Part shown: positions 48,992 to 58,945 of the stretch, in pieces
Position numbering within the stretch: the first letter of the stretch is position 1
How the letters are laid out: each line of letters starts with the position of its first letter
Origin: JAJDXW01 sp965243335
GTDB lineage: Bacteria > Pseudomonadota > Gammaproteobacteria > HK1
Assembly: GCA_965243335.1 (NCBI GenBank)
Contig: OZ251545.1
Coordinates: 4,340,001-4,404,000 of the forward strand
Direction of reading: 5' to 3'
DNA length: 64,000 nucleotides
The notes under the pieces: generated by a model
Told to the model about the DNA's origin: nothing
Database searches by the model: none
What the model saw: the letters and a program-made list of their open reading frames with translations, nothing else
Position numbers and translations under genes: made by a program

Positions 48992-50965
48992 TCATACCCC
49001 ATGCGGCGGGGCCTCCTCTCCCGCGGAGCGGCCCGGGCCGCCGGTCGGGACGAGGGCGTCGCGGAGGCCGGAGGCGCGTGCGGTCACCCGCCCGACGGCG
49101 GCGGCGATGCTCTCCTCGGAGCCGTGGACGACCACCCGGCGGCGGGCCCGGGTGACCGCGGTATAGAGGAGCTCGCGGGTCGCCGCCCGGGAGTCGGCCG
49201 GCCCCAGCACCACCGCCGCCTCGTCGTACTCCGAGCCCTGCGCCCGGTGCACGGTGAGGGCGAAGAAGCTCTCGTGCGGGGGGAGGCGGGCCGGGGCGAC
49301 GAGGCGCGGCCCGCCGTCCGCGCCGCGCAGCTCCGGGAACCAGACCCGGGCGCGCCCGTCCGCGTCGCGGACCGCGACCCCCGTGTCGCCGTTCGAGAGG
49401 CCGGTCCGCGGGTCGTTGCGGGTCACGAGGATCGGCCGGCCCGGGTAGAAGGGATCGTTCACGGGCGCGAGGCCGAGCGCGCGGAGCCGCCGCTCCACGA
49501 GCCGGTTGAAGCGCTCCGCCCCGAACGGCCCGACCCGGTGCGCGCAGAGCACCCGGAAGGGTTGCGCGGGATCGTCCTCGCCTCCCACGTCACCGCCGTC
49601 TAGCGGCCCGGCCCACTCCCGGGCGGCGCGCAGGGCCGGCGCGAAGCGCTCGTCGGCCAGCCTCCTCGCCAGCCGCTCGAACGCGGCGGGATGGGTGAGG
49701 GGTTGGAACTCGGCCGTATCGCCGGCGTCCGCGGCCGGCGCCGCGAGGGCTGCGAGGACCGCCTCGGCGTCCCCCCGCACGGTGGCGGCGGCGGCCCGCC
49801 CGATCCCGCCCGTCTCGCGGAAGCGCCAGTTGTGCACGAGCTCGATCACGCACGGGGCGAGCGGCGACGACGCATCCCGGCCCGCCTGGCAGAGGTCCGC
49901 GAACACCGAGCCCGGCTGCACGGAGGCGAGCTGCGAAGCGTCCCCGAGGAGCACGAGACGGGCGCCGTCCGGCAGGGCCGCGAGCACCCGCGCCATGAGG
50001 GTAAGGTCCACCATCGACGCCTCGTCGAGGACGAGGACGTCCACCGGCAGCGGCCCGCCCCCTGCCTGGACGAGGAGCCGGTGCACCGTGCTCGCCTCGG
50101 CCGGGAAAGCGGCCACCGCCGGGACCTCCGCCGCCAGAGGCGCGCGCTCCCCGCGCCCTTCCCGCAGCTCCTTCCGCACCGCCTCCTGGAGGCGGGCCGC
50201 CGCCTTGCCGGTGGGGGCCGCGAGCGCGACCCGGCCGGGGTCGGCCGCGCCGAGCCCGACGAGCAGCGCGACGATCGCGGCGACCGTCGTGGTCTTTCCG
50301 GTACCCGGCCCCCCCGACACGACGCAGAGGCGATGGCGAAGGGCGGCCCATGCCGCCGCCCTCGGCCGGTCGTTCCGGGGATCGGATCTCGGGAATATCC
50401 GATCGAGCGCGGCCCGCGCCTCGGCCCCGTCCGGCGCGGGACGGACGGCCTCCGCGAGCCGGAGGATGCCGGCCGCGGTCTCGTGCTCCGCGACCCGGAA
50501 GCGATCGAGGTACAGCCGGCCCCGCCGGTCGAGGAAGAGGGGGCGGCGCTCCTCCCCCCCCGGCCGGACCACCGCCGGGCTCGCCGCGAGCGCCTCGATC
50601 CAAGGGTCGAACGCGGGAAGCCGCACCGCACCCGCCGCCGCCCTTGTACCCGCGCCCGGCGGCCAGTCCCGGCCGGCGACTTCGCGCAGCGGGAGGCAGA
50701 CGTGTCCGGCCCGCGCCCAGTGGCTCGTGAGCGCGGCGGCGACCGCCACCTCCTCAGCCTTCGGCCCGTCCCGTCCGTCGATCTCCGCCGCCAGCGCGCC
50801 GAAGTGCCGATCGACGTCCGCGAGGTGGCCCCGCCCGTGCAACTCGTCCAGCAGGCACGCACCCGCGCGCCCCGAAGGGACGGCTCCCGCCCCCGCCTCT
50901 CGAAGACCGCGGGCCGCGGCCCGGTCCGACGGGGCGGCCGCGGACGGGGGATCGCCGCGGTTCAC
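48992..50965 (-). CDS. recD: Exodeoxyribonuclease V alpha subunit (RecD)
   Basis: This 657-residue SF1B helicase moves 5' to 3' within RecBCD. Walker A, VVSGGPGTGKTTT, lies near residue 215, Walker B VLVLDEASMVDLTLMARVL near 310, then LLGDASQLASVQPG, and motif VI region FFALTVHRAQGSEYDEAAVVL with ELLYTAVTRARRRVVVHG. A GTG start overlaps the recB stop (GTGA). It appears intact; a second copy of its last 60 codons lies at 46014-46208. Confidence 0.93.
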   Translation of the reverse strand: MNRGDPPSAAAPSDRAAARGLREAGAGAVPSGRAGACLLDELHGRGHLADVDRHFGALAAEIDGRDGPKAEEVAVAAALTSHWARAGHVCLPLREVAGRDWPPGAGTRAAAGAVRLPAFDPWIEALAASPAVVRPGGEERRPLFLDRRGRLYLDRFRVAEHETAAGILRLAEAVRPAPDGAEARAALDRIFPRSDPRNDRPRAAAWAALRHRLCVVSGGPGTGKTTTVAAIVALLVGLGAADPGRVALAAPTGKAAARLQEAVRKELREGRGERAPLAAEVPAVAAFPAEASTVHRLLVQAGGGPLPVDVLVLDEASMVDLTLMARVLAALPDGARLVLLGDASQLASVQPGSVFADLCQAGRDASSPLAPCVIELVHNWRFRETGGIGRAAAATVRGDAEAVLAALAAPAADAGDTAEFQPLTHPAAFERLARRLADERFAPALRAAREWAGPLDGGDVGGEDDPAQPFRVLCAHRVGPFGAERFNRLVERRLRALGLAPVNDPFYPGRPILVTRNDPRTGLSNGDTGVAVRDADGRARVWFPELRGADGGPRLVAPARLPPHESFFALTVHRAQGSEYDEAAVVLGPADSRAATRELLYTAVTRARRRVVVHGSEESIAAAVGRVTARASGLRDALVPTGGPGRSAGEEAPPHGV

Positions 50966-53900
50966 CGCGCCCCCTTTCCCCGGAAACAGTCGTCGAGGGC
51001 GTGCACGCACGCCGCCGGAGGCCGGTCGAAGTACACGCCCCGGCCCGTGCCGGCCGCGGGGTCGATGCCCCGTAGGAAGAGGTAGAACGCCCCGCCCAGG
51101 TGGCGTTCGTAATCGTATTCCGGCAGCCGCACCGAGAGATACCGGTGGAGCGCGGTCAGATAGATGAGGTATTGGAGCGCATAGCCGCGCTCGCGCATCT
51201 CCTCCTTGAGCGCGGCCGGCCGGTAGTCGCCGGGCGCGGCGCCCAGCCAGTTCGACTTGTAGTCGAGGACGTACCAGCGGCCTTCGTGCTCGACCACCAG
51301 GTCCACGAAGCCTCGAAGGAAGCCCGAAAGGGGCGCCTCCGGTTCGGGCGGCGGACCGCCCCCCTCTCCTCCGTGCTCCGGCCGCGCGAACGGGTTCGGG
51401 TAGCCGTACTCGACGAGCCGGGCGCCGAAGCGGTCCCGATCGAATCCATCCAACGGAAAATGGAACTCCAGCTCGACGATCCGCCGGACAGGGTCGCGGA
51501 GCCGGAAGCCGGTTCGTGCGGACGCCCGGCCGCCGCCGGCCCCCCTCCTCCATTCCGGCTCGCGCAGCCGGACTTCGCGGGTGCGCTCGACCATGGCGCG
51601 CGCGGCCGGCGCCCAGGCGCCGTCGATCCCGAAGTGTTCGAGCGCGTTGCGGCAGATCGCGTCCAGGTCCGATTCGCCGGGAGCGGCCCGGTCGGGATCG
51701 TCCAGCCGTTCGAAGATTCGGTGCAGGCAGCTTCCGGCCGTGGCCCCGCGCGGGAACGTGAACGCGGTCCGGCCGTCCCCCGCTTCGGCGGCCGGCGCCT
51801 CGTCGCCCCCCGCCGTCGGCTCGACACTCGCCGGCTCGGCGGCATCGTGCTGGTCGTGGTCGGGGCGTTCGACGTCCGGGGGGGCGGCGTATGGCCCGGC
51901 GGGAGCCGCGGCCGCGGAGAGGGCGGAGAAGCTCGTCACCTGCCGGGTGCGCGGGAGAGGCCGTTCGAGCCGGCGGGCGGCGAGCGGGGCGGCGGGCGAC
52001 GACGCAGCCAGGACGGTGGGGCGGGCGCGCCCGTCCGGGTCCGGCACGGCCACCGAGACCGCGTGCGAACAAGCCTCCGCGAGCGCTCGGACCTCCTCGT
52101 GGAGATCGGCATCCCCGAGCCCGAGGAAGCGGGCCGCGGCGGCTTCGATCGCCCGGTCCACGGCGTCGTCCGCCCCGGCCTCCGCCGCCCCGTCCCGGTC
52201 GTCTTCACCGTCGCCGGCGTCGTCGCCGAGCCCTTGGGACGGCGGCGAAGCGGGCTCCGCCCCCCGATGGAGCAGCCAGGCGAGCGGGGCGCGCTCGGCG
52301 GACCTCACCCGCCCCCAGGCGACCACGCAGCGGTACTTCGCGCGGGTGAGCGCCACGTAGAGGAGGCGAAGATCCTCGGAGAGCTCTTCGCGCCGGGCCG
52401 CCGCGCGCGCCGCCTCGTCCGGCTCGAGGTCGAGCACCTCCCGGTAGCCTTCCGCCCTGCCCTCGTGGTAGGCGGCGTGCCCGTCCCGGCTCCGGGACGG
52501 GTCCCGGGCGTCCCAAGCGAACGGCAGGAAGACGACGGGAAACTCGAGGCCCTTCGCCCCGTGCACGGTGAGGATCCGGACGAGCGCTTCGTCGCTCTCG
52601 ATCCGGAGCTCCGTATCCTCGTCGCGGGTCCGCGTCTCCGCGCGCCGCCGGCTGAACCACGCTGCGAGGGCGGCGGGCGTCGTCCGCAGGTCCGCCTCCG
52701 CCTCCTGGAGGAGCTCCGTCAGGTGCCGGACGTTCGTGAGCCGCCGCGCCCCGTCCCGGTAGCGGAGCAGGCGGGCCGCGCCCCCCTCCGCTTCCACGAG
52801 GCGGCGAAGGAGCGGGCCGACCCCCTTCGCCGCCCATTCGGAGCGCCAGGCGCGCAGCCGGTCCGCCCACCCGGCCCACGCTTCCTCGTCTTCCTGGAGC
52901 TCGTGCAGGCGGCGCGCGTCGAGCCCGAAGAGATCGCCCGCGAGCGCGCCCCGTTCGCGCCCTTCCCGGCCCGGCTCGACCAGCGCCCACAGCAGGCGCT
53001 CCATCTGCTCCGCCTCGCGCGAGTCGAACACGCTCGCGTCGCCGACCTCGACGCTCGCCACCCCGCGCTCGCGGAGAGCGTCCGCGACCAGGCGGCCCTG
53101 GGCCCGGGTGCGGACGAGCACCGCGACGTCTGCGCCGGTGAGCTTCCTCGGTTCGCCGCCGACGGCCGCCCCGTCGATGACCGCCTTCCCGTCTTCGGCC
53201 AGACCGAGGAGGCGGGCGATCTCCTCCGCCGTGTCGTCCACCGCGAAGGGGGAAGCCTCGCGCTTGGTCCACGCCTTGCCGTCCGCCCGCGCGGGGAGGA
53301 GGCGGAGCCGGAGCGGCCCGTCTCCGGCCGTTGCCTCGTCCTCGACCCGCAACGGATTCCGGCCGTCCCTTCCCGAGGTGACCGGCGGGTACGAGATCCC
53401 GGGGACGACGAACGGGTTGGCCCCTTCGAAGATCGCGTTCACCGCGTCCACCAGGGCGGGCGCCGACCGCCAGTTCCGGTCCAGTTCACGGGTGGAAGCC
53501 GCCGCTTCCCGCGCCCGCAGGTAGGCGAACACGTCCGCGCCGCGGAACCGGTAGATGGACTGCTTGGGGTCGCCGACGACGCAGAGCGAGGCCGAGCCGG
53601 CGCGGCCCGCATCGGCTCCCGAGGCCGGAATCTCTCCGGCCCGCAACCGCGACCCCCGCGCCGCTCCCTCCCGGCCGCCAGCCTCGTCGGGCGCGGCCCC
53701 GCACCCCTCCGCGGCCCCCGCCTCGTCCGGCCCGCCGGCGCCGGCTTCCGGATCCCCTTCCGGCCCGCCGTCCGGCTCCCTGTCCGGGTCCCCGCCCGGC
53801 TTCCCCCTCGGCTCCCCCTCTGGCTCCCCATAGATCCGCATGAACACCCCGGCCTGCACCGGGTCGGTGTCCTGGAACTCATCGACGAGGGCGACCGGGT

Positions 53901-55092
53901 GCTCCCGCCGGATGCGTCTCGCAAGGCGCTCGCCCTGCTCGCCGCGAAGCCGGTGGTGCAGCTCGAGGAGGAGGTCGTCGTAGCCGAGGCGCCGGTCCTC
54001 GCGGATCCGCCGGCGGATCGATTCGCGGGCCTCGTCGAGGACCTCCCGGCGCGCCCGGCGCAGCCAGGCGGCGCAGCCCGCGCGCAGCTCCTCGGCCGCC
54101 CCTTCCAGCCGATCGAAGGCGTCGAACAGCGGGTTCCCGGGAAGCGCCTCGCCCTTCTTGCAGGCGGCGGCGAGCGCTTCCGCCCCGTAGCGCCCGAATA
54201 GCCCGGCCGGCGGGAGGAGCGGATCGGGGTCGGCGAGCAGCGCGTCGATCGCGTCGAGATCGGCCCCGGTGCGCGAAGCCCGGTACTTCCCGCGATTGAG
54301 CCAGCTTCCGTTCCGCACCTCGTCGAGAAACGCCTCCCCGTGCTCCGTCCACTTGGCCAGAACTTCCCGGAGCGCCCCGCGCCATGCCGTCTCCCGCGCC
54401 TCGACGGGAGGGTCGAGGGGCTCCCCTCCGACGATCCGAAGGTCCGGCTTGGCCCGCCACCGCCCGATCCAGGCGGCAAGGTCGTCGGGCTGAAATCCGT
54501 TCTCCGCCGCGTAAGCCGCGAGGGTCCTCGAGGCCGGGTACATGCGCCGGCGCCAGAAGTCGCGCGCCGCGCCCGCCACGAGCTCCCCGTCGTCCCCGCT
54601 CACCTCGAGCTCGAAGGGGAAGCCGCCGTCGAAGGCCAGATCGGCGAGCACCCGCTGGCAGAACCCGTGAATGGTGAGGACGTTCGCCCGATCGACGTCC
54701 CGGAGGGCCGCGTCGAGCCGGCGGGACGCCGCCTCCGGGTCGAACCCGGCCCCTTCCCGCCAGGCGGCGAGGAGCTCCGCGGCCTGGGAGCCTTCGTCCG
54801 CCTCCCCGGTCGCCAGCGCCCGCCGGGCGGCCCGGAGGGTTCCCCGGATCCGCTCGCGAAGCTCGGCGGTCGCGGCGCGGGTGAACGTCACCACGAGGAT
54901 CTCGTCGAGCCGCCGGCCTTCCACCACCACGAGCCGGGCGACGATGCCGGTCAGCTCCCGGGTCTTGCCCGTGCCGGCGCTCGCCTCGATGAGGGTCATG
55001 CCGGGCGCGGCCCCGGCGGTCGCGGCCCTGTCGGGCCGGGCCGAAGCGAACGGGCGGGGGCCGGGGTGGGCATCGTCGGTTGCAGCACTCAT
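50962..55092 (-). CDS. recB: Exodeoxyribonuclease V beta subunit (RecB)
   Basis: This 1376-residue protein has a UvrD-like helicase N-terminus with IEASAGTGKTRELTGIVARL (Walker A), VALVDEFQDTDPVQAGVF, GDPKQSIYRFRGADVFAYL, RILTVHGAKGLEFPVVFLPF and LLYVALTRAKYRCVVAWG. A C-terminal nuclease domain has GFVDLVVEHEGRWYVLDYKSNWLG. It unwinds and degrades DNA ends, switching at Chi. The ATG at 55092 has a strong GGAGGCGGAGGG ribosome site; the longer frame to 55146 lacks one. A proline/glycine/aspartate-rich insert near residues 455-490 is unusual. Confidence 0.93.
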   Translation of the reverse strand: MSAATDDAHPGPRPFASARPDRAATAGAAPGMTLIEASAGTGKTRELTGIVARLVVVEGRRLDEILVVTFTRAATAELRERIRGTLRAARRALATGEADEGSQAAELLAAWREGAGFDPEAASRRLDAALRDVDRANVLTIHGFCQRVLADLAFDGGFPFELEVSGDDGELVAGAARDFWRRRMYPASRTLAAYAAENGFQPDDLAAWIGRWRAKPDLRIVGGEPLDPPVEARETAWRGALREVLAKWTEHGEAFLDEVRNGSWLNRGKYRASRTGADLDAIDALLADPDPLLPPAGLFGRYGAEALAAACKKGEALPGNPLFDAFDRLEGAAEELRAGCAAWLRRARREVLDEARESIRRRIREDRRLGYDDLLLELHHRLRGEQGERLARRIRREHPVALVDEFQDTDPVQAGVFMRIYGEPEGEPRGKPGGDPDREPDGGPEGDPEAGAGGPDEAGAAEGCGAAPDEAGGREGAARGSRLRAGEIPASGADAGRAGSASLCVVGDPKQSIYRFRGADVFAYLRAREAAASTRELDRNWRSAPALVDAVNAIFEGANPFVVPGISYPPVTSGRDGRNPLRVEDEATAGDGPLRLRLLPARADGKAWTKREASPFAVDDTAEEIARLLGLAEDGKAVIDGAAVGGEPRKLTGADVAVLVRTRAQGRLVADALRERGVASVEVGDASVFDSREAEQMERLLWALVEPGREGRERGALAGDLFGLDARRLHELQEDEEAWAGWADRLRAWRSEWAAKGVGPLLRRLVEAEGGAARLLRYRDGARRLTNVRHLTELLQEAEADLRTTPAALAAWFSRRRAETRTRDEDTELRIESDEALVRILTVHGAKGLEFPVVFLPFAWDARDPSRSRDGHAAYHEGRAEGYREVLDLEPDEAARAAARREELSEDLRLLYVALTRAKYRCVVAWGRVRSAERAPLAWLLHRGAEPASPPSQGLGDDAGDGEDDRDGAAEAGADDAVDRAIEAAAARFLGLGDADLHEEVRALAEACSHAVSVAVPDPDGRARPTVLAASSPAAPLAARRLERPLPRTRQVTSFSALSAAAAPAGPYAAPPDVERPDHDQHDAAEPASVEPTAGGDEAPAAEAGDGRTAFTFPRGATAGSCLHRIFERLDDPDRAAPGESDLDAICRNALEHFGIDGAWAPAARAMVERTREVRLREPEWRRGAGGGRASARTGFRLRDPVRRIVELEFHFPLDGFDRDRFGARLVEYGYPNPFARPEHGGEGGGPPPEPEAPLSGFLRGFVDLVVEHEGRWYVLDYKSNWLGAAPGDYRPAALKEEMRERGYALQYLIYLTALHRYLSVRLPEYDYERHLGGAFYLFLRGIDPAAGTGRGVYFDRPPAACVHALDDCFRGKGAR

Positions 55093-55149
55093 CCCTCCGC
55101 CTCCACCAAGCGCCCTTCTCGGCGCCTGACTACCCACAAAGCTCAACTA

Positions 55150-55310
55150 AATCAGCCTGTCATTCCCGCGAAGCTTTTGCCCGCGAAAGCGGGTAGCGGG
55201 GATCCAGGGACTTTCGATTGAATGGATTCCCGCTTCCTCCCCGCTTTCGCGAGGATGACGGGGAATGACGGGTTTCCGCAGGGCCTGTGCCCGGCTTTCC
55301 ATCGGCCCCA
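55150..55310. repeat. Dispersed repeat, family B, two tandem units
   Basis: This lies between recC and recB. The first unit starts CTGTCATTCCCGCGAAGCTT and the second spans GGATTCCCGCTTCCTCCCCG to GACGGGGAATGACGGG. The second unit and its flank (CAGGGCCTGTGCCCGGCTTT) match 14898-14996 in reverse. The repeat separates recC from recB by 271 bases, so recB may have its own promoter. Confidence 0.75.
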
Positions 55311-55363
55311 GGGGGCAAGCAGAGCTTTGTGCGTAATAGGTCTCGGAGTGCCGGTCATTCCTT

Positions 55364-58300
55364 TCACCTCACCGCCTCCGCGAGAGGCGCGAGAAGGTCC
55401 GCCGCGAGCGCTTCGAACCCGTCGGTGAACGGCTCGCGGTCGTCGTGGACGAGCTGGAGGTATGGGTCCCGCGCCACCTCCCCGCCGCCGCCCCATGCGC
55501 CCGACTGGCCGAACCAGGTACCGCGCGCCTTGTCGAGGGCGGTCGCTTCGTCCGCCCCGCCCGCGATCGCCTTCGCATAGGCGAGCGAGGTCTCGGGATA
55601 CAAGGGGAGCGCGGCGGAACGGCCCTGCTCCCACGCGCGCAGCCATGCGAGGAGCTGCTCGCGCGCACCCTCGGGGGCCGGGAACGAGGTCTCCTTCGGC
55701 TTCCCCTCCTCGATCGAGAGCGCCGTGGCGCCCGCCGCCTCATGACCGGCCGCGGCGAGGGCGAGCTGCCGGAGCCGGACCTCGATCCGATCCCGCGCCC
55801 GGAGCCGTCCCGGCCGCCACCACACCAGCCCGCCCGGCCCGGCGTTCTCCACCGCGCCGGTGACTCGCCAGCCACCGAGCTCGAGGTCGATCTCGACCGG
55901 CGCCGGATCGAGCGAACCCCGATGCCGGTCCAGCAACCGATGGAACCGCTCCATGTCCCCCCAGACCCGGTCATGCAGGATGCCGCCGAGCGCCGCGTGG
56001 GGGAGGCGCCCGCTTCCCCGTTGCAGGTCCTGGTCGCGGCGGCGCGGGACCCCGGCGCGCATGTGGTCCAGGACCTCCGACCGGAGCTGGTAGCGTTCGA
56101 GCGCGTCGAGATCGAACGGCTCCTCGCCTTCGAGGCTCGCATCGCCGACCTCGAGGCGCACCCCGAGCCGCTCCCGGAGGAACCACCGGGTGGGGTTGGC
56201 GAAGAAGGTGAGGAGATCGGCGAGAGGGACGTGGCAAGGGCGGTCCGCGGGCTCCGGGGCCTCCGGCGCCGCGGCCTCGAACCGCGCCGGCAGTGCAGAC
56301 TTCCCCGCGCCCGACACGAGGGAGCGGGCCGCTTCGCACATGCCCTCGGAGTAGCTGAAGAGCTCCTCCCCGTCGCCGGCGGTCCGCCCCGCGCCGCCTG
56401 CTTCGCGGCCTGCCTCGACGGCCCCGGCCCCGCCGCCCGCATCCCCCTCCTTGGCCTCCGGGCCGCCCGGGCTCCGCCCGGCACTGGAGAAGTAGCGGGG
56501 GCTGAACGGCTGCAAGGGGTGGCGCACCACCGGCGAGGCGTCCGGAAACCGCTCCGCGAGGTAGTCCACGAGCTCGTCGACCACCGTCGCGGGCGGGATC
56601 GGCGCATCGTCGCGCTGCCCCCGGCCCGTGTAGCTCACCAGAAAGGCGCGGCGGGCCACGAGGAGGGCTTCGAGGAAGACGAACCGGTCCTCGTGCCGGA
56701 CGTCGCGGTCCCCCCGCCGCGGCGGACCCGACGCGACGAGGTCGAACGAGGGGAACGACGGCGAGCGGGGGAACGCGCCGTCGTTGAGGCCGATGACGCA
56801 GACGACCTCGGCCGGGAAGACCTGCCCCGGGGCGAGGCTCGTGACGGTGACCGCGTCGGCGAGGCGGACCGCCTCGTCCGGGGGCGCGTCGGCGAGCTCG
56901 CGAAGGACGTGGAGTACGACGTCGAACCCGATCGGAGAGCCAGCCCCGGCGGCCGCCTGCCGCTCGAAGCTCCGGACGAGGGTGCGGAGCTCCTCCACCT
57001 CGTCCGCGACCAGCGCCGGGACGTAAGCCGGGATCGAGGGTCCGGTCGCGTTCCCCGTCGAAGCCCCGGTCACGGCCCCGCCGCCCCCGGCCGGCGCCCC
57101 GGCCCCCGCGAAGAAGCGGGCGATCTCCTCGCGGAGCGCCCCCGCCCACTCCCGCGGGCTCCTCTCGCCGGCGAGGCGGGAGCGAAGCTCGAACACCCGC
57201 TCGCAGTACGTGACGAGCCGCCCGAGCAGCTCCCCTTCCTCCGCCCCGATCTCGAACCCTCCCACCCGAGGCGGACACGGCACGATCCCCGCGACGAGCT
57301 GGCTCCGGTCGGTGAGGGCATAGCCGAGGAGGAGGCGGTGAAGCCCCTGCCGCCACGCGTGGTCGCCGGAGGCGGGGAGGCCCTCCGCCTCGCGGTGCGC
57401 CGCGTCTTCGCCCCAGCGGATGCCCGCCTCGCGCACCCACCCGCGGATGGCCGGCAGGTCCGCCTCGCCGATCCCGAAACGGCCCCGCACCGCCTCGGTG
57501 TCGAGGGGGGCGAGGACCGCTTCCGCGGTGAGGCGCGAGCGCCGCATCGCGAGCAGCTCCAGGAAGGCGCGGGTCGCGGGCGACGGGGCGCTGCGGCGGC
57601 GCGCGACGTGGAACGGGATGCGCGCCGCGGCGCCGAAGACCGCTTCGACGGCGGGGCCGTATCGTCCGAGGTCCGGGGTGAGGACGAGGACGTCGGCCGG
57701 CGCGAGGTCGGGATGCGCATCGAAGAGGCCGAGGAGGCGGTCGTGCAGGACCTCGGCTTCGCGCACCGGCGAGTGGCAGACGTGGACCTGGATCGAATCG
57801 TCCCGCACCCGCTCCCGCGCCGCGCCGCCGCGTCCCTCGCCGGTCCCGGTTCCGGCTTCGATCCCGCTCTCGGCGCCGACCCCGATCCCGGCCTCGGATT
57901 CGGCCTCGGCCGACCGCCCTTCGGAGGCGAGCCGGAGGTCGAGCACGTCCCGCTGGACGGCGGCGAGCCGCCGGTCCCCGTCGGGCCGGACGAAGCAGCC
58001 CTCCTCCGCGTCGCCGGCGACCTCCACGAGCGCATCCACGGTGTCGCGGCCGGCCCGTCCCCAGGCGGCGAGGAGCTCGTTGCCCTCCGTGAGATATCGT
58101 TCGACGGGGTCCGCGCCGTCCGCCTTGCGCCCGATCTCGCGCCGCGAGTAGACGTCGCCCCAGTACTCGCGGCACGGGTTGAGCACGAAGAGGCAGAGCT
58201 CGACGACCTCGCCGATCCCGCGCAACGCGTCGAGATAGGAGGGCGAGAGGGAGGGGACCGCGAAGAAGCTCGCCCGGCGGGGCCAGTCCGCCGCCGGACG

Positions 58301-58924
58301 TGCGCCCTCCCCGAGGCTGCCCCCGTCCTTCGCGAGCCCTTCCCTTCCGATCCCATCCCGGAGCGCGGCGCGAAACGCATCGATGACCGCGACCCAATGG
58401 GTCGCCGGGCCGCCCTCCGCCTTCGCCTCTGCCGCCGCCCGCCGCCACAGCCGCGCCTGCCAGCTCGGAGCGTCGCCGCCGTCCCATGCGCGGACCCAGT
58501 CCGGCCGGTACACCACGCACCGATCGAAGACGCGGGCGAGGCGGTCGGCGAGCTCGAAGCGCTTGCGCGGGTCGCCGTCCGCGAGATACCGCCGGACCGC
58601 GCCCCCCTCCCGGTCCTCCGCCGCGAACGCGGGCAGCACGTCGTGGATGCGCCAGCGGAGCTGGTCCGGCGAGAAGCCGCGATCCCGGGGGAGGTTCGGC
58701 ACGATGCCGCGCATGACGGACCATGCGAAGCCCGCGGGCAGCTCGAAGCGCAGGTTGGCCGCGATCCCGAGCCTGCGGGCCAGCTCGAACGACAGCCAGC
58801 GCCCGATGGTCCGGTGCGGGACGACGATGCGTTCGGGGGCGAGCGGATCGCCGGGGTCGGCGCGCAGGCGCTCCGCCAGGATCGCGGCGAGCGCCTCCAT
58901 CCGGTTCGAGTGATGGACCTGCAT
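55364..58924 (-). CDS. recC: Exodeoxyribonuclease V gamma subunit (RecC)
   Basis: This 1186-residue protein (MQVHHSNRMEALAAILAERL) has the RecC N-terminus with IVVPHRTIGRWLSFELARRLG. Mid-protein, QVHVCHSPVREAEVLHDRLLGLFDAHPDLAPADVLVLTPD and FPAEVVCVIGLNDGAFPRS follow, and the C-terminal YLQLVHDDREPFTDGFEALA. RecC is the defunct nuclease/helicase subunit that reads Chi and splits strands. Several low-complexity inserts are seen. A scrambled piece of this gene recurs at 62770-62936. Confidence 0.93.
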   Translation of the reverse strand: MQVHHSNRMEALAAILAERLRADPGDPLAPERIVVPHRTIGRWLSFELARRLGIAANLRFELPAGFAWSVMRGIVPNLPRDRGFSPDQLRWRIHDVLPAFAAEDREGGAVRRYLADGDPRKRFELADRLARVFDRCVVYRPDWVRAWDGGDAPSWQARLWRRAAAEAKAEGGPATHWVAVIDAFRAALRDGIGREGLAKDGGSLGEGARPAADWPRRASFFAVPSLSPSYLDALRGIGEVVELCLFVLNPCREYWGDVYSRREIGRKADGADPVERYLTEGNELLAAWGRAGRDTVDALVEVAGDAEEGCFVRPDGDRRLAAVQRDVLDLRLASEGRSAEAESEAGIGVGAESGIEAGTGTGEGRGGAARERVRDDSIQVHVCHSPVREAEVLHDRLLGLFDAHPDLAPADVLVLTPDLGRYGPAVEAVFGAAARIPFHVARRRSAPSPATRAFLELLAMRRSRLTAEAVLAPLDTEAVRGRFGIGEADLPAIRGWVREAGIRWGEDAAHREAEGLPASGDHAWRQGLHRLLLGYALTDRSQLVAGIVPCPPRVGGFEIGAEEGELLGRLVTYCERVFELRSRLAGERSPREWAGALREEIARFFAGAGAPAGGGGAVTGASTGNATGPSIPAYVPALVADEVEELRTLVRSFERQAAAGAGSPIGFDVVLHVLRELADAPPDEAVRLADAVTVTSLAPGQVFPAEVVCVIGLNDGAFPRSPSFPSFDLVASGPPRRGDRDVRHEDRFVFLEALLVARRAFLVSYTGRGQRDDAPIPPATVVDELVDYLAERFPDASPVVRHPLQPFSPRYFSSAGRSPGGPEAKEGDAGGGAGAVEAGREAGGAGRTAGDGEELFSYSEGMCEAARSLVSGAGKSALPARFEAAAPEAPEPADRPCHVPLADLLTFFANPTRWFLRERLGVRLEVGDASLEGEEPFDLDALERYQLRSEVLDHMRAGVPRRRDQDLQRGSGRLPHAALGGILHDRVWGDMERFHRLLDRHRGSLDPAPVEIDLELGGWRVTGAVENAGPGGLVWWRPGRLRARDRIEVRLRQLALAAAGHEAAGATALSIEEGKPKETSFPAPEGAREQLLAWLRAWEQGRSAALPLYPETSLAYAKAIAGGADEATALDKARGTWFGQSGAWGGGGEVARDPYLQLVHDDREPFTDGFEALAADLLAPLAEAVR

Positions 58925-58945
58925 GGGATGGACCCGCCCGGCGTC

